Origin: Rhizobium sp. J15
Lineage (GTDB): Bacteria; Pseudomonadota; Alphaproteobacteria; Rhizobiales; Rhizobiaceae
Assembly (NCBI RefSeq): GCF_002531825.1
Contig: NZ_NWSX01000003.1
Span: 124,001-188,000 of the forward strand
Reading direction: 5' to 3'
DNA length: 64,000 nt
The translations under genes were made by a program, and so were the position numbers. The notes beneath the pieces were generated by a model, which did no database searches, was not told the origin of the DNA, and was given only the letters and a program-made list of their open reading frames with translations. Below are positions 36,175 through 45,035 of this stretch, in pieces. The stretch's first letter is position 1. Each line of letters opens with the position of its first letter.

Positions 36175-36456
36175 TCAGCGGCGGCTCAGCAGGCCGAAAA
36201 GATAGGCGACGCCCGCCGTCACCGCGAGCGCCATGAGCGGTTCTTCGCGTACCTTGTCGCGCAGCCGTTCCGTCATCAGCGAAGCCTCATCGGTTACCAC
36301 CGACTTTGCCCCCTGCCCCAGCGCCCGCACGCTTTCCGTCAGTCTGGAGAGGTCTTCGCGCAGCGCCGTGACCTGCGCCGACAGATCGTCTGCTGCGATA
36401 TCGGCCTTGACGCGCGCAGCGGTGGATTCGGCGGAAGCGGTTTTCAATTCTGCCAT
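36175..36456 (-). CDS. DUF883/YqjD-type small membrane-anchored protein
   Basis: Protein of 93 residues. An amphipathic helical N-terminal portion (KADIAADDLSAQVTALREDL, SRLTESVRALGQGAKSVV) leads to a short C-terminal hydrophobic helix ending in SRR (LMALAVTAGVAYLFGLLSRR). These are the features of the YqjD/ElaB family, tail-anchored in the inner membrane. The ATG at 36456 follows CAGGAG; the frame is open upstream to 36597. An EcfG promoter match lies just upstream at 36488-36513. Confidence 0.85.
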   Translation of the reverse strand: MAELKTASAESTAARVKADIAADDLSAQVTALREDLSRLTESVRALGQGAKSVVTDEASLMTERLRDKVREEPLMALAVTAGVAYLFGLLSRR

Positions 36457-36487
36457 GGTCTGCTCCTGTTTCATGGGATGCCGCTTC

Positions 36488-36513
36488 AACGAAATGGCGG
36501 CCAGAAAGGTTCC
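36488..36513 (-). promoter_or_regulatory. putative EcfG (general stress sigma) promoter
   Basis: On the minus strand, GGAAC (36513-36509) is followed after 17 bases by CGTT (36491-36488). It reads toward the YqjD-type gene, whose start is 32 bp further on. Confidence 0.6.
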
Positions 36514-36676
36514 GCTCCAGCCGATCTTTTGTTCCCCGCCAGGGCCGTTTACGCCGGTCATCGCCCCACGCAGCTTTTCGCGCGACAAACCCTTCATTTC
36601 CTGTCGGGTTTGTTTTAAGGAACGACGAATGTCTGCCCGTCGTGCGGGTCAATGATACTGCGAGGTTTGCGTTTTC

Positions 36677-38569
36677 ATGTTCCATTTTCTGAGAAGAGCT
36701 GCTCAGACCTGGGTTGCCAAGCTGCTCCTGCTTCTCCTCGTCGCCTCCTTCGGCATCTGGGGTGTGTCGCGAGAGCTGCTGACAGGCGGCAGCAGCACCA
36801 CGGTCGTGACCGTCGGCGATCAGCAGGTGGGCGTCAATGAATTCCATCTCGCTTATCAGCGCCAGGTGCAAAGCGTCAGCCAGCAGTTCGGCATGCGCCT
36901 CACCCCCGAGCAAGCCCGCGCCTTCGGCGTCGAACAGCAGGTGCTCGCCCAGCTCGTCGCCGGCGCCTCGCTCGATCAGCTCGCCGAAGACATGAATCTC
37001 GGCCTGTCCGAGGATCGCCTCGCCCAACTGATCGGCGACGATCCGGCCTTCAAGGCCGTCAACGGCAAGTTCAACCGTGAGCTCTTCATTTCGCGCCTGC
37101 GCAATGCCGGGATCCGCCAGGAGGATTACATCAAGGAGCGCAGCAAGGTCGCGGTCCGCAGCCAGATCGTCGATGCCGTCTCCAACGGCTTCACGGCGCC
37201 GAAGACGCTGGTCGACGCGCTCAAGCTCTACGGCGATGAAAGCCGCAGCGTCGACTACCTCCTGCTCACCAATGCCAATATCGAGCCGATCAAGGCGCCC
37301 GCCGATGACGTGCTGGCCGCCTGGTTCGAAGGCGTCAAGCAGCGCTATCGCGCACCGGAATATCGAAAGATCATCTATCTGAAGCTGCAGCCCGCCGATA
37401 TCGCCGACGCTGCGACCGTCACCGACGATCAGATCCGCGAAGCCTTCGACAAGGGCAAGGATGCCTACCGCACGCCGGAAAGCCGCACGATCGAACAGCT
37501 GACCTTCGCGAGCAAGGATCTCGCCACCGCAGCCGAAACGGCGCTGAAGAGCGGCACCAGCTTCGATCAGCTGGTTTCCGACCAGGGCAAGACGGCGAGC
37601 GACGTGCTGCTCGGCGAATTCACCAAGGAAAAGGTCCCGGATCAGGCCGTTGCCAATGCCGCCTTCGCGGTTTCGAAGGATGGCGGCACCACGCCGGTCG
37701 TCGACGGCTCCTTCGGCCCGGTCATCCTGCGCATCAACAATATCAAGCCTGAGACCGTCAAGAACTTCGATGAGGTGAAGGAAGATATCCGCAAGCAGCT
37801 GGCGCTCGCCAATGCCTCTCAGGAAGTGATCAACGTTCATGACCGCATCGAGGATATGCGTGCCGGCGGCTCGACGCTCGAAGATATCGCCGGCCAGCTG
37901 AAGCTCAAGGCAGTGACCGTCGATGCCGTCGATATGACCGGCGCCGGCAAGGACGGCAACGAGGTCAAGGATATTCCGATCAAGCAACAGCTGCTCGGCG
38001 AAGCTTTCAAGACCGAGGTCGGCGTCGATGCGCCGCCGCTCCCGATGGGCAATGACGGCTATGTCTGGTTCAACGTCCGCGAAATCACGCCGGACCGCGA
38101 GCGGCCTGTCGCCGAAGTGCGCGAAAAGGCCGTCGAGGATTGGACGGCCGAACAGCAGAAGGCTGCGCTCGCCAAGAAGGCCGAAGAATTGAAGGCCGAG
38201 GCGGCCAAAGGCACCGCTCTTGCCGATATCGCAGCCCCGCTCGGCATCGCCGTCGAAAGCAAGAGCGGTTTCACCCGCTCCACCGACGATCCGGTTCTCG
38301 GCCGCGCAGGCATCAACGCCGCCTTCTCTGGTCCCATCGATACGGTGGCCAGTGCCGTCGGCGCCGATCCTTCCACGCAGATCCTGATGAAGGTGACGGA
38401 GGTCAACTCCCAGCCGACCGGCGACGTGCTGAACAACCGCGACGCCCAGATCACCGCCATGGCCAATGCCGCCGGCGACGATATTCTCGATCAGATGGTC
38501 AACCTGCTGCAGACGCAGTATGGCGCGCAGATCAACCAGACGCTCGCCGAACAGGCGACCGTCCGCTAG
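36677..38569 (+). CDS. ppiD: periplasmic folding chaperone / peptidyl-prolyl isomerase (PpiD type)
   Basis: Membrane-anchored periplasmic chaperone of 630 residues. An N-terminal TM helix (KLLLLLLVASFGIWGVSREL) anchors a SurA-like N-domain and a parvulin-type PPIC domain around residues 240-370 (YRTPESRTIEQLTFASKDL through GPVILRINNIKPETVKNF). A coiled, Lys/Ala/Glu-rich C-terminal portion follows. PpiD helps fold proteins leaving the Sec translocon. It precedes trpD across a gap with two inverted repeats. Confidence 0.92.
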   Translation: MFHFLRRAAQTWVAKLLLLLLVASFGIWGVSRELLTGGSSTTVVTVGDQQVGVNEFHLAYQRQVQSVSQQFGMRLTPEQARAFGVEQQVLAQLVAGASLDQLAEDMNLGLSEDRLAQLIGDDPAFKAVNGKFNRELFISRLRNAGIRQEDYIKERSKVAVRSQIVDAVSNGFTAPKTLVDALKLYGDESRSVDYLLLTNANIEPIKAPADDVLAAWFEGVKQRYRAPEYRKIIYLKLQPADIADAATVTDDQIREAFDKGKDAYRTPESRTIEQLTFASKDLATAAETALKSGTSFDQLVSDQGKTASDVLLGEFTKEKVPDQAVANAAFAVSKDGGTTPVVDGSFGPVILRINNIKPETVKNFDEVKEDIRKQLALANASQEVINVHDRIEDMRAGGSTLEDIAGQLKLKAVTVDAVDMTGAGKDGNEVKDIPIKQQLLGEAFKTEVGVDAPPLPMGNDGYVWFNVREITPDRERPVAEVREKAVEDWTAEQQKAALAKKAEELKAEAAKGTALADIAAPLGIAVESKSGFTRSTDDPVLGRAGINAAFSGPIDTVASAVGADPSTQILMKVTEVNSQPTGDVLNNRDAQITAMANAAGDDILDQMVNLLQTQYGAQINQTLAEQATVR

Positions 38570-38577
38570 GACAGGAT

Positions 38578-38604
38578 GATTTTAGGCCAGGTCGGCCTAA
38601 AATC
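38578..38604 (+). terminator. 11-bp perfect inverted repeat after ppiD
   Basis: GATTTTAGGCC (38578-38588), loop AGGTC, GGCCTAAAATC (38594-38604). It lies nine bases after the ppiD stop and resembles a terminator with A/T flanks; the lower stem pairs AT bases, and a long T-run is absent. Confidence 0.5.
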
Positions 38605-38630
38605 TGAATTCTGTTCTAAATTAGAGAGTT

Positions 38631-38676
38631 AGAGCATGATGCCGAAAGCCGCTCACACTTTTCGGCATCATGCTCT
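38631..38676. repeat. rhizobial extragenic palindrome
   Basis: AGAGCATGATGCCGAAA and TTTCGGCATCATGCTCT (17-bp arms) flank a short centre containing CTCACAC. This form of palindrome with the AGCATGATGCCGAAA arm is, to my knowledge, found repeatedly in intergenic regions of rhizobial genomes. It ends 17 bp before the trpD start. Confidence 0.7.
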
Positions 38677-38693
38677 GGGAGGCTTGAAACCGC

Positions 38694-39710
38694 ATGACCG
38701 ATCTGAAGCCGTTCCTGGCCAAGGCCGCGAGCCGCGAGCCGCTGACGCGTGACGAGGCCCGCGCTGCCTTCGACATCCTGATGTCGGGCCAGGCGACCCC
38801 CTCGCAGATCGGCGGTTTCCTGATGGCGCTGCGCGTACGCGGCGAAACCGTTGACGAGATCGTCGGCGCCGTCACCACCATGCGCTCGAAAATGCTGACC
38901 GTCGAAGCGCCGGCCGATGCGATCGACATCGTCGGCACCGGCGGCGATGCCAGCGGCACCTACAATATTTCGACGCTGGCGGCGCTGATCGTCGCCGGTG
39001 CCGGCGTGCCCGTGGCAAAGCATGGCAACCGGGCGCTGAGCTCGAAATCCGGCGCGGCGGACAATCTGGCCGCACTGGGCGTCAACATTGATGCTGGTCC
39101 CGAGACTATCTCTCGCTGCATCGCGGAAGCCGGCGTCGGCTTCATGTTCGCCCAGCTCCATCATTCGGCCATGCGCCATGTCGGCCCCTCCCGGGTCGAG
39201 CTCGCCACGCGCACCATCTTCAACCTGCTCGGGCCGCTCTCCAATCCGGCCGGCGTCCGCCGCCAGCTGCTCGGTGTGTTCTCGCCGCAATGGCTAGTGC
39301 CGCTGGCCGAAGTCATGCGCGATCTCGGCTCCGAATGCGTGTGGGTGGTCCACGGCGACGGCCTCGACGAGATCACCACGACGGGAACGACGCAGGTCGC
39401 GGCCCTCGAAGACGGCAAGATCCGCACCTTCGAGCTGTCGCCCGCCGATTTCGGCGTCAGCCCTTGCGTTCTCGCCGACATCAAGGGCGGTGATGGCGTC
39501 GCCAATGCCGCAGCGCTTCGCGAGGTGCTCGGCGGCGCAAGGAATGCCTATCGCGACGTCTCGCTTGCCAATGCCGCCGCCTCGCTCGTCATCGCCGGCA
39601 AGGCCGAGACGATCCGCGACGGCATGGCGCTTGCCGCGCATTCGCTGGACAGCGGCGCCACCGCACTTGCCCTCGACAAACTCGTCGCCGTTTCGAACGA
39701 TATCGACTAG
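38694..39710 (+). CDS. trpD: anthranilate phosphoribosyltransferase
   Basis: Tryptophan pathway enzyme joining anthranilate and PRPP, 338 residues. Family motifs are visible: [17 protein letters not shown] (PRPP loop), [20 protein letters not shown], and [27 protein letters not shown] split across the middle of the protein. The downstream trpC gene follows after nine bases, and moaC and moeA follow in turn. No trp attenuator was seen upstream. Confidence 0.96.
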   Translation: MTDLKPFLAKAASREPLTRDEARAAFDILMSGQATPSQIGGFLMALRVRGETVDEIVGAVTTMRSKMLTVEAPADAIDIVGTGGDASGTYNISTLAALIVAGAGVPVAKHGNRALSSKSGAADNLAALGVNIDAGPETISRCIAEAGVGFMFAQLHHSAMRHVGPSRVELATRTIFNLLGPLSNPAGVRRQLLGVFSPQWLVPLAEVMRDLGSECVWVVHGDGLDEITTTGTTQVAALEDGKIRTFELSPADFGVSPCVLADIKGGDGVANAAALREVLGGARNAYRDVSLANAAASLVIAGKAETIRDGMALAAHSLDSGATALALDKLVAVSNDID

Positions 39711-39719
39711 GATTGGCCG

Positions 39720-40532
39720 ATGACCGATATCCTGAAGAAGATCGAACTCTATAAGCGCGAGGAAATCGCTGCGGCGAAGGCCGCCGTGTCGCTTGCCGAG
39801 CTGAAAGCGATGCAGGCCGATCAGTCCGCTCCGCGCGGTTTCCACAAGGCGCTTACCGCCAAGCGCGACGCCGGCAATTTCGGCCTGATTGCCGAAATCA
39901 AGAAGGCGAGCCCGTCAAAGGGGCTCATTCGCCCGGATTTCGATCCGCCGGCTTTGGCAAAGGCCTACGAAGCCGGTGGCGCCGCCTGCCTTTCCGTGCT
40001 GACCGACACGCCGAGCTTTCAGGGCGCGCCGGAATTCCTGACGGCGGCACGGGCCGCCTGCGTCCTGCCCGCTTTGCGCAAGGATTTCATGTTCGAGACC
40101 TATCAGGTCCATGAGGCACGCGCCTGGGGCGCCGATTGCATTCTCCTGATCATGGCGTCACTGACGGATGACGATGCGGAGCGCCTGCAGGACGAAGCTT
40201 TTTCGCTCGGCATGGACGTGCTGGTCGAGGTTCACGACGCGCCGGAAATGGAACGGGCGCTGAAGCTTTCCTCGCCGCTCGTCGGCATCAACAACCGCAA
40301 TCTCAGGACTTTCGAGGTCAGCCTGACGGTCAGCGAGACGCTTGCCTCCATGGTTCCGGACGACCGGCTCCTCGTCGGCGAAAGCGGCATCTTCACCAAT
40401 GCGGATTGCAAGCGCCTGCAGGTGTCCGGCATCAATACTTTCCTCGTCGGCGAAAGCCTGATGCGCAAGGACGACGTGGCGGCTGCCACCCGCGCGCTGC
40501 TCCTGGGCGAAGCCGCCATCGCGGCCGAGTGA
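39720..40532 (+). CDS. trpC: indole-3-glycerol-phosphate synthase
   Basis: TIM-barrel enzyme closing the indole ring, 270 residues. Typical motifs are [20 protein letters not shown] near residues 60-80, [40 protein letters not shown] and [15 protein letters not shown]. It is a single-function form, as in other alphaproteobacteria, not fused to TrpF. AGGATTG precedes the ATG; moaC begins two bases after its stop. Confidence 0.97.
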   Translation: MTDILKKIELYKREEIAAAKAAVSLAELKAMQADQSAPRGFHKALTAKRDAGNFGLIAEIKKASPSKGLIRPDFDPPALAKAYEAGGAACLSVLTDTPSFQGAPEFLTAARAACVLPALRKDFMFETYQVHEARAWGADCILLIMASLTDDDAERLQDEAFSLGMDVLVEVHDAPEMERALKLSSPLVGINNRNLRTFEVSLTVSETLASMVPDDRLLVGESGIFTNADCKRLQVSGINTFLVGESLMRKDDVAAATRALLLGEAAIAAE

Positions 40533-40533
40533 C

Positions 40534-41031
40534 ATGAGCGGCGAAAAGCCTGGCCTGACCCATATCGGCGCCTCCGGCGAGGCGCATATGGTCGATGTCT
40601 CCGACAAGGCCGAGACCGTGCGCATCGCCACGGCCGAAGGCTATGTGAAGATGGCGCCGGAAACGCTTGCCCTCATCCGTCAAGGCGATGCCAAGAAGGG
40701 CGACGTGATCGGGACGGCGCGCCTTGCCGGCATCATGGCCGCCAAGCAGACCGCCAATCTGATCCCGCTCTGCCATCCGCTGATGCTGACGAAGGTCACG
40801 GTCGAGATCGAGGAGGACGCCGCCCTGCCGGGTCTCCGCGTCACCGCCACCGCCAAGCTGACCGGCAAGACCGGCGTGGAGATGGAAGCGCTGACCGCCG
40901 TCTCGGTCGCTTGCCTGACGATCTACGACATGGCCAAGGCCGCCGACAAAGCAATGGAGATCGGCGGTATCAGGCTGCTCCAAAAGTCCGGCGGCAAATC
41001 CGGCGATTTCCGCCATCCGGAGGCGAAATGA
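40534..41031 (+). CDS. moaC: cyclic pyranopterin monophosphate synthase
   Basis: Second enzyme of molybdenum cofactor synthesis, 165 residues. Family motifs include [38 protein letters not shown] and [24 protein letters not shown] (the conserved region ending near residue 140). The stop overlaps the moeA start (ATGA). It sits in the trpDC-moaC-moeA run, as in other rhizobia. Confidence 0.97.
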   Translation: MSGEKPGLTHIGASGEAHMVDVSDKAETVRIATAEGYVKMAPETLALIRQGDAKKGDVIGTARLAGIMAAKQTANLIPLCHPLMLTKVTVEIEEDAALPGLRVTATAKLTGKTGVEMEALTAVSVACLTIYDMAKAADKAMEIGGIRLLQKSGGKSGDFRHPEAK

Positions 41032-42251
41032 ACCTTCTGCCGGTCGCCGAGGCACTGAGCCGCTTGCTCTCCCGCGCAAAACCGATCGCGGTATCCGAGA
41101 CGCTGCCGCTCGCCGAGGCCGAAGGCCGCGTCCTTGCCGTCGATCTCACGGCGGGCCTGACCCAACCGCCCTTCAACGCGTCCGCCATGGACGGCTATGC
41201 GCTGCGCCGCGAGGATGCGCCGGAGCCGGGCGCCGTGCTGAAGGTCATCGGCACCTCCTCCGCCGGGCACGGCTTCGAGGGAAGCGTCGGCCAGGGAGAA
41301 GCCGTCCGCATCTTCACCGGCGCCCCTGTTCCCGCAGGCGCCGATAGCGTCCTGTTGCAGGAGGATGCTGAAAAGACCGAAAGCGGCATCCGAACCAATT
41401 TCCCCGTCCGCCAGGGCCAGCATGTGCGTCCCCGAGGCCAGGATTTCGTCGAAGGCGAAGCCGTGCTCCCTGCCGGCAGCGTGCTCGATTTCTCGCGGTT
41501 GACGGTTGCCGCCGGCATGAACCGGCCCGATGTCGAGGTGCTGCGCCGCCCGCTGATCGCCATTCTCGCAACCGGCGACGAATTGCTGCCGCCCGGCAGC
41601 ACGCCCGGCCCCTCGCAGATCATTGCATCCAACACGTTCGGTATCGCAGCCCTCGCCCGCAGAGCCGGCGCGGAGGTGCTCGATCTCGGCATCGTGCCCG
41701 ACGACAAGGCCAGAATCACCGCGGCGATCGACGCTGCGCGGAGCGCCAAGGCGGATGTTATCGTTACGCTCGGCGGCGCTTCGGTCGGCGATCATGATCT
41801 GGTGCAGGCGACGCTGATCGAGGCCGGCATGCAACTCGATTTCTGGCGCATCGCCATGCGCCCCGGCAAACCGCTGATGGTCGGCAGCTTCGGCGAGACG
41901 CATGTGCTCGGCCTGCCCGGCAATCCGGTCTCGAGCCTCGTCTGTTCCCTGCTCTTCCTCGAGCCGCTGGTCCGCAAGCTCGCCTCTTTGCCGCCGGTGC
42001 AGCGAGAGACAATGGTGGAGGCGGCCGTGACGCTGCGTGCCAACGACCACCGGCAGGACTATATCAGGGCGAAACTTTCGAAATCCGCTGCCGGAAACCG
42101 GCTGGTCGAGCCCTTCGACAAGCAGGATTCCTCGATGATGAAAACCTTTGCCCGTTCGGACTGCCTCATCATCCGCCCGCCGCACGCACCGGAACTGCCG
42201 GCCGGAGCGCCCTGCCCGGTCATGCTGTTGCGGCCGGACCTTCTCGTTTAG
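41028..42251 (+). CDS. moeA: molybdopterin molybdenumtransferase
   Basis: Inserts molybdate into molybdopterin, 407 residues. Motifs are [40 protein letters not shown] with the MoCF-binding domain in the middle, [10 protein letters not shown] and [12 protein letters not shown]. The start codon overlaps the moaC stop by ATGA. The last 32 bp overlap the end of the convergent methyltransferase gene. In related rhizobia lexA often follows moeA; it is not here. Confidence 0.95.
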   Translation: MNLLPVAEALSRLLSRAKPIAVSETLPLAEAEGRVLAVDLTAGLTQPPFNASAMDGYALRREDAPEPGAVLKVIGTSSAGHGFEGSVGQGEAVRIFTGAPVPAGADSVLLQEDAEKTESGIRTNFPVRQGQHVRPRGQDFVEGEAVLPAGSVLDFSRLTVAAGMNRPDVEVLRRPLIAILATGDELLPPGSTPGPSQIIASNTFGIAALARRAGAEVLDLGIVPDDKARITAAIDAARSAKADVIVTLGGASVGDHDLVQATLIEAGMQLDFWRIAMRPGKPLMVGSFGETHVLGLPGNPVSSLVCSLLFLEPLVRKLASLPPVQRETMVEAAVTLRANDHRQDYIRAKLSKSAAGNRLVEPFDKQDSSMMKTFARSDCLIIRPPHAPELPAGAPCPVMLLRPDLLV

Positions 42252-42930
42252 TTGCGTCCGCAGTCATTGCCGAGAGTGAGAAGACGCCCGCCTGAACCGC
42301 TCCGCCACGCGTGCCTGCGCCGAAATCCGTGACTGCATGGCTCGCAATTCGGCTGAGTTCGCCTTGCGGCAAGTGAGCACGGAGGGGATCGCCGATCAGC
42401 ACCTGGATGCCGGCTGCCTGGCAACGCCGCAAGAAGGCCATCACCCGTAGGGCAAGCGCGGGATCGTAGAACAGATCGCCGATGACAAGGACATCCGTCT
42501 CAGGCGGCGGCTCCTCGATGATATCGGCAGCGATGGCTGTGATGCTTACATCGTTGATCGCCGCGTTGAGGCCGATCGCGGCAATCGCATTGGCATCGAT
42601 ATCGACCGCCGTCACCGCGCGCGCTCCGGCCTTCGCTGCCGCGATGGCGACGAGCCCGGAGCCGGCGCCGAAATCGAGGACGCGGCGGCCGGCGACCGTT
42701 TCCGGCCGGTCGAGCAGATGGCGGGCAAGGACGGCGCCGCCTGCCCAGGGATAGGCCCAGTAAGGCGGCGGATCGGTTTCTCCACGGCCGGCAAGCCGCC
42801 AAAGCCCGCTCGCAGGCCCCGCGGTGTGAAGCCGGATCTCGGGGATGGAGGGAACCGGCGAGATCGGCAGATTGGCCTGGATGAAGGTGGCCGGATCGGG
42901 ACGCAGCGTGCCGGGGCGTTTCATCACCAT
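42220..42930 (-). CDS. class I SAM-dependent methyltransferase (ETFB-lysine / NNT1-like)
   Basis: Rossmann-fold methyltransferase of 236 residues. The SAM-binding motif I is RRVLDFGAGSGLVAIAAAKA, preceded by PPYWAYPWAGGAVLARHLLD typical of the METTL20/ETFB lysine methyltransferase and nicotinamide-type family. The acidic loop VTAVDIDANAIAAI (motif II) and DVLVIGDLFYDPALA (post-motif) follow. The target, protein lysine or a small molecule, cannot be decided. The start may be 42930 or the ATG six bases further. Confidence 0.85.
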   Translation of the reverse strand: MVMKRPGTLRPDPATFIQANLPISPVPSIPEIRLHTAGPASGLWRLAGRGETDPPPYWAYPWAGGAVLARHLLDRPETVAGRRVLDFGAGSGLVAIAAAKAGARAVTAVDIDANAIAAIGLNAAINDVSITAIAADIIEEPPPETDVLVIGDLFYDPALALRVMAFLRRCQAAGIQVLIGDPLRAHLPQGELSRIASHAVTDFGAGTRGGAVQAGVFSLSAMTADATKREGPAATA

Positions 42931-42981
42931 CTCATTCCACCGGTCATGAAATCCGATGATTCGTCATCGCAGCTGACGAAA

Positions 42982-44937
42982 TCAGCCGGGCTTATTCTTC
43001 GAAAACTTGCCCTTCGCCCCGGCACCGCCTTTGCCCTCATATTTGCCGCCCTCGAATTTCGGCTTGTCATATCTGGGCTTATCGGATTTCGGGCCATCGA
43101 AACCGGGCTTGCCGGGTTTCTTGCTCCAGGGCTTGGCATCCCGCCTCTCCTGGCCGCCAGCGTCGGCTGCGGCATAGCCGCCGCCAGAACCCTTGCCGAA
43201 CTTCTTCTTCGGTCGCTCGTCCCGGAAGGAGTCGCCCGGCCGTTCGTCACGCGACGGTTTGCCGGCATAGGGCTTCGGCGAGGCCGCGCGGCTGAAATCC
43301 GGCGTGCCGGCAAGCCGGGTCACGCGGATGCCGCGTTCGAGCGTCTTGTTCGGACCAAGCGCTTCCTGGAAGCTATCGGCATTCGCTGCGGCGATCTCCA
43401 CATAGGTTTCCTCGGGCTGCATCTTGATCGCACCGATCTCCCGCTTCGTCACATTGCCGTTGCGGCAGAGCATCGGGATCAGCCAGCGCGGCTCGGCATT
43501 CTGCTTGCGCCCGACCGAGACGGAGAACCAGACGCTGGGGCCGAAATCTTCGCGAGGTCCCTTCTGCGCCGGCTCGTAGGGTGCTGCATTGTCACGGCGC
43601 TTGCGGCTGCGGTCGTCATACACGGTGACCTCGATCAGGTCTTCCGGCGCCGAATGATTGGTGCGGTAGAGACGCAGGAAGGCGGCCGCGAGCTTTTCGG
43701 CGCCGTGGCTCGAAAGCAACTGCTGCACCAGCCCCTGCTCTTCCTCCTGCGGCGCTTCGTGGAAGATCGGATCGGCGAGCAGCCGCTCGTCGTCGCGCTC
43801 GCTGACCTCCTCGGCCGACGGCGGCCGTGCCCAGGTGGCGGAAATGCCGGCATTCTCAAGCAGCCGTTCGGCCTTGCGCCGGGCGTTCAGCGGCACGATC
43901 AGGGCGCTGATACCCTTGCGCCCCGCGCGCCCGGTGCGGCCGCTGCGGTGGAGCAGCGTTTCCGGATTGGTCGGCAGATCGGCATGGATGACGAGATCGA
44001 GGCCCGGCAGGTCGATGCCGCGGGCGGCGACGTCGGTCGCGATGCAGACCCGGGCGCGCCCGTCGCGCATCGCCTGCAGCGCATGGCTGCGTTCGTTCTG
44101 CGTCAGCTCGCCGGAGAGAGCCACGACGGAAAAATTGCGGTTATTGAAGCGCGCGGTCAGGTGATTGACGGCAGCGCGCGTCGAACAGAAGACGATGGCA
44201 TTGGTCGCCTCGTAATAGCGCAGCACGTTGATGATCGCGTTCTCGCGGTCGCTCGGAGCAACCACCAGTGCGCGATATTCGATATCGACATGCTGCTTTT
44301 CCTCGGCCGCGGTGCTGATGCGCACGGCATCGCGCTGATAGCTCTTGGCGAGCTTGGCGATCGCCGCCGGCACGGTCGCCGAAAACATCAGCGTGCGGCG
44401 CTCGTCCGGCGCCGATTCGAGAATGAATTCCAGGTCTTCGCGGAAGCCAAGATCGAGCATCTCGTCGGCCTCGTCGAGCACGGCGGCCTTGAGGTCCGTC
44501 ATATCAAGCGCATTGCGGCGGATGTGGTCGCAAAGGCGGCCGGGCGTGCCGACGACGATATGAGCGCCGCGTTCGAGCGAGCGGCGTTCGCTACGGATAT
44601 CCATGCCGCCCACACAGCTGGCGATCACCGCGCCGGTCATCTCGTAGAGCCATTCCAGCTCGCGCTTCACCTGCAGCGCGAGTTCGCGCGTCGGCGCAAT
44701 GACGAGGGCGAGCGGCGCGCCGGCGCTGCCGAAGCGCTCCCTGCCCTCAAGCAGCGTCGGGGCCAGCGCCAGTCCGAAGGCGACGGTCTTGCCGGAGCCG
44801 GTCTGGGCCGAAACCAGCGCGTCGGATGCCGCAAGGCCGGGATCGAGCATCGCCTGCTGCACCGGGGTGAGTTCGGCGTAACCGCGCTTCTGCAACGCCT
44901 TGGCGATCGCCGGAACGACGCCGTTGAATTCTGTCAT
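42982..44937 (-). CDS. DEAD-box RNA helicase with basic Gly/Lys-rich tail
   Basis: ATP-dependent RNA helicase of 651 residues. Motifs in order: TPVQQAMLDPGL (Q), SAQTGSGKTVAFGLA (I), PTRELALQ (Ia), TPGRL, VLDEADEMLDLGF (II), SATVP (III), VFCSTRAAVNHL (IV), RVCIATDVAARGIDLP (V), HRSGRTGRAG (VI). A DbpA/RNA-binding-like C-terminal domain (ADPIFHEAP to VTRLAGTPDF) follows, then a tail rich in Lys, Gly and Arg (e.g. KSDKPRYDKPKFEGGKYEGK). It resembles DeaD/CsdA-type proteins in ribosome assembly or mRNA decay. Confidence 0.94.
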   Translation of the reverse strand: MTEFNGVVPAIAKALQKRGYAELTPVQQAMLDPGLAASDALVSAQTGSGKTVAFGLALAPTLLEGRERFGSAGAPLALVIAPTRELALQVKRELEWLYEMTGAVIASCVGGMDIRSERRSLERGAHIVVGTPGRLCDHIRRNALDMTDLKAAVLDEADEMLDLGFREDLEFILESAPDERRTLMFSATVPAAIAKLAKSYQRDAVRISTAAEEKQHVDIEYRALVVAPSDRENAIINVLRYYEATNAIVFCSTRAAVNHLTARFNNRNFSVVALSGELTQNERSHALQAMRDGRARVCIATDVAARGIDLPGLDLVIHADLPTNPETLLHRSGRTGRAGRKGISALIVPLNARRKAERLLENAGISATWARPPSAEEVSERDDERLLADPIFHEAPQEEEQGLVQQLLSSHGAEKLAAAFLRLYRTNHSAPEDLIEVTVYDDRSRKRRDNAAPYEPAQKGPREDFGPSVWFSVSVGRKQNAEPRWLIPMLCRNGNVTKREIGAIKMQPEETYVEIAAANADSFQEALGPNKTLERGIRVTRLAGTPDFSRAASPKPYAGKPSRDERPGDSFRDERPKKKFGKGSGGGYAAADAGGQERRDAKPWSKKPGKPGFDGPKSDKPRYDKPKFEGGKYEGKGGAGAKGKFSKNKPG

Positions 44938-45035
44938 GGGTTCGATCTTTCGGAGCTGTCAGGCGCGAACTGCGCCATGGCCGGAGCCAGCCGGCGGGAT
45001 ATTTGCGCCGTTCCTAGCCGCTCCCGCAGCGATTG

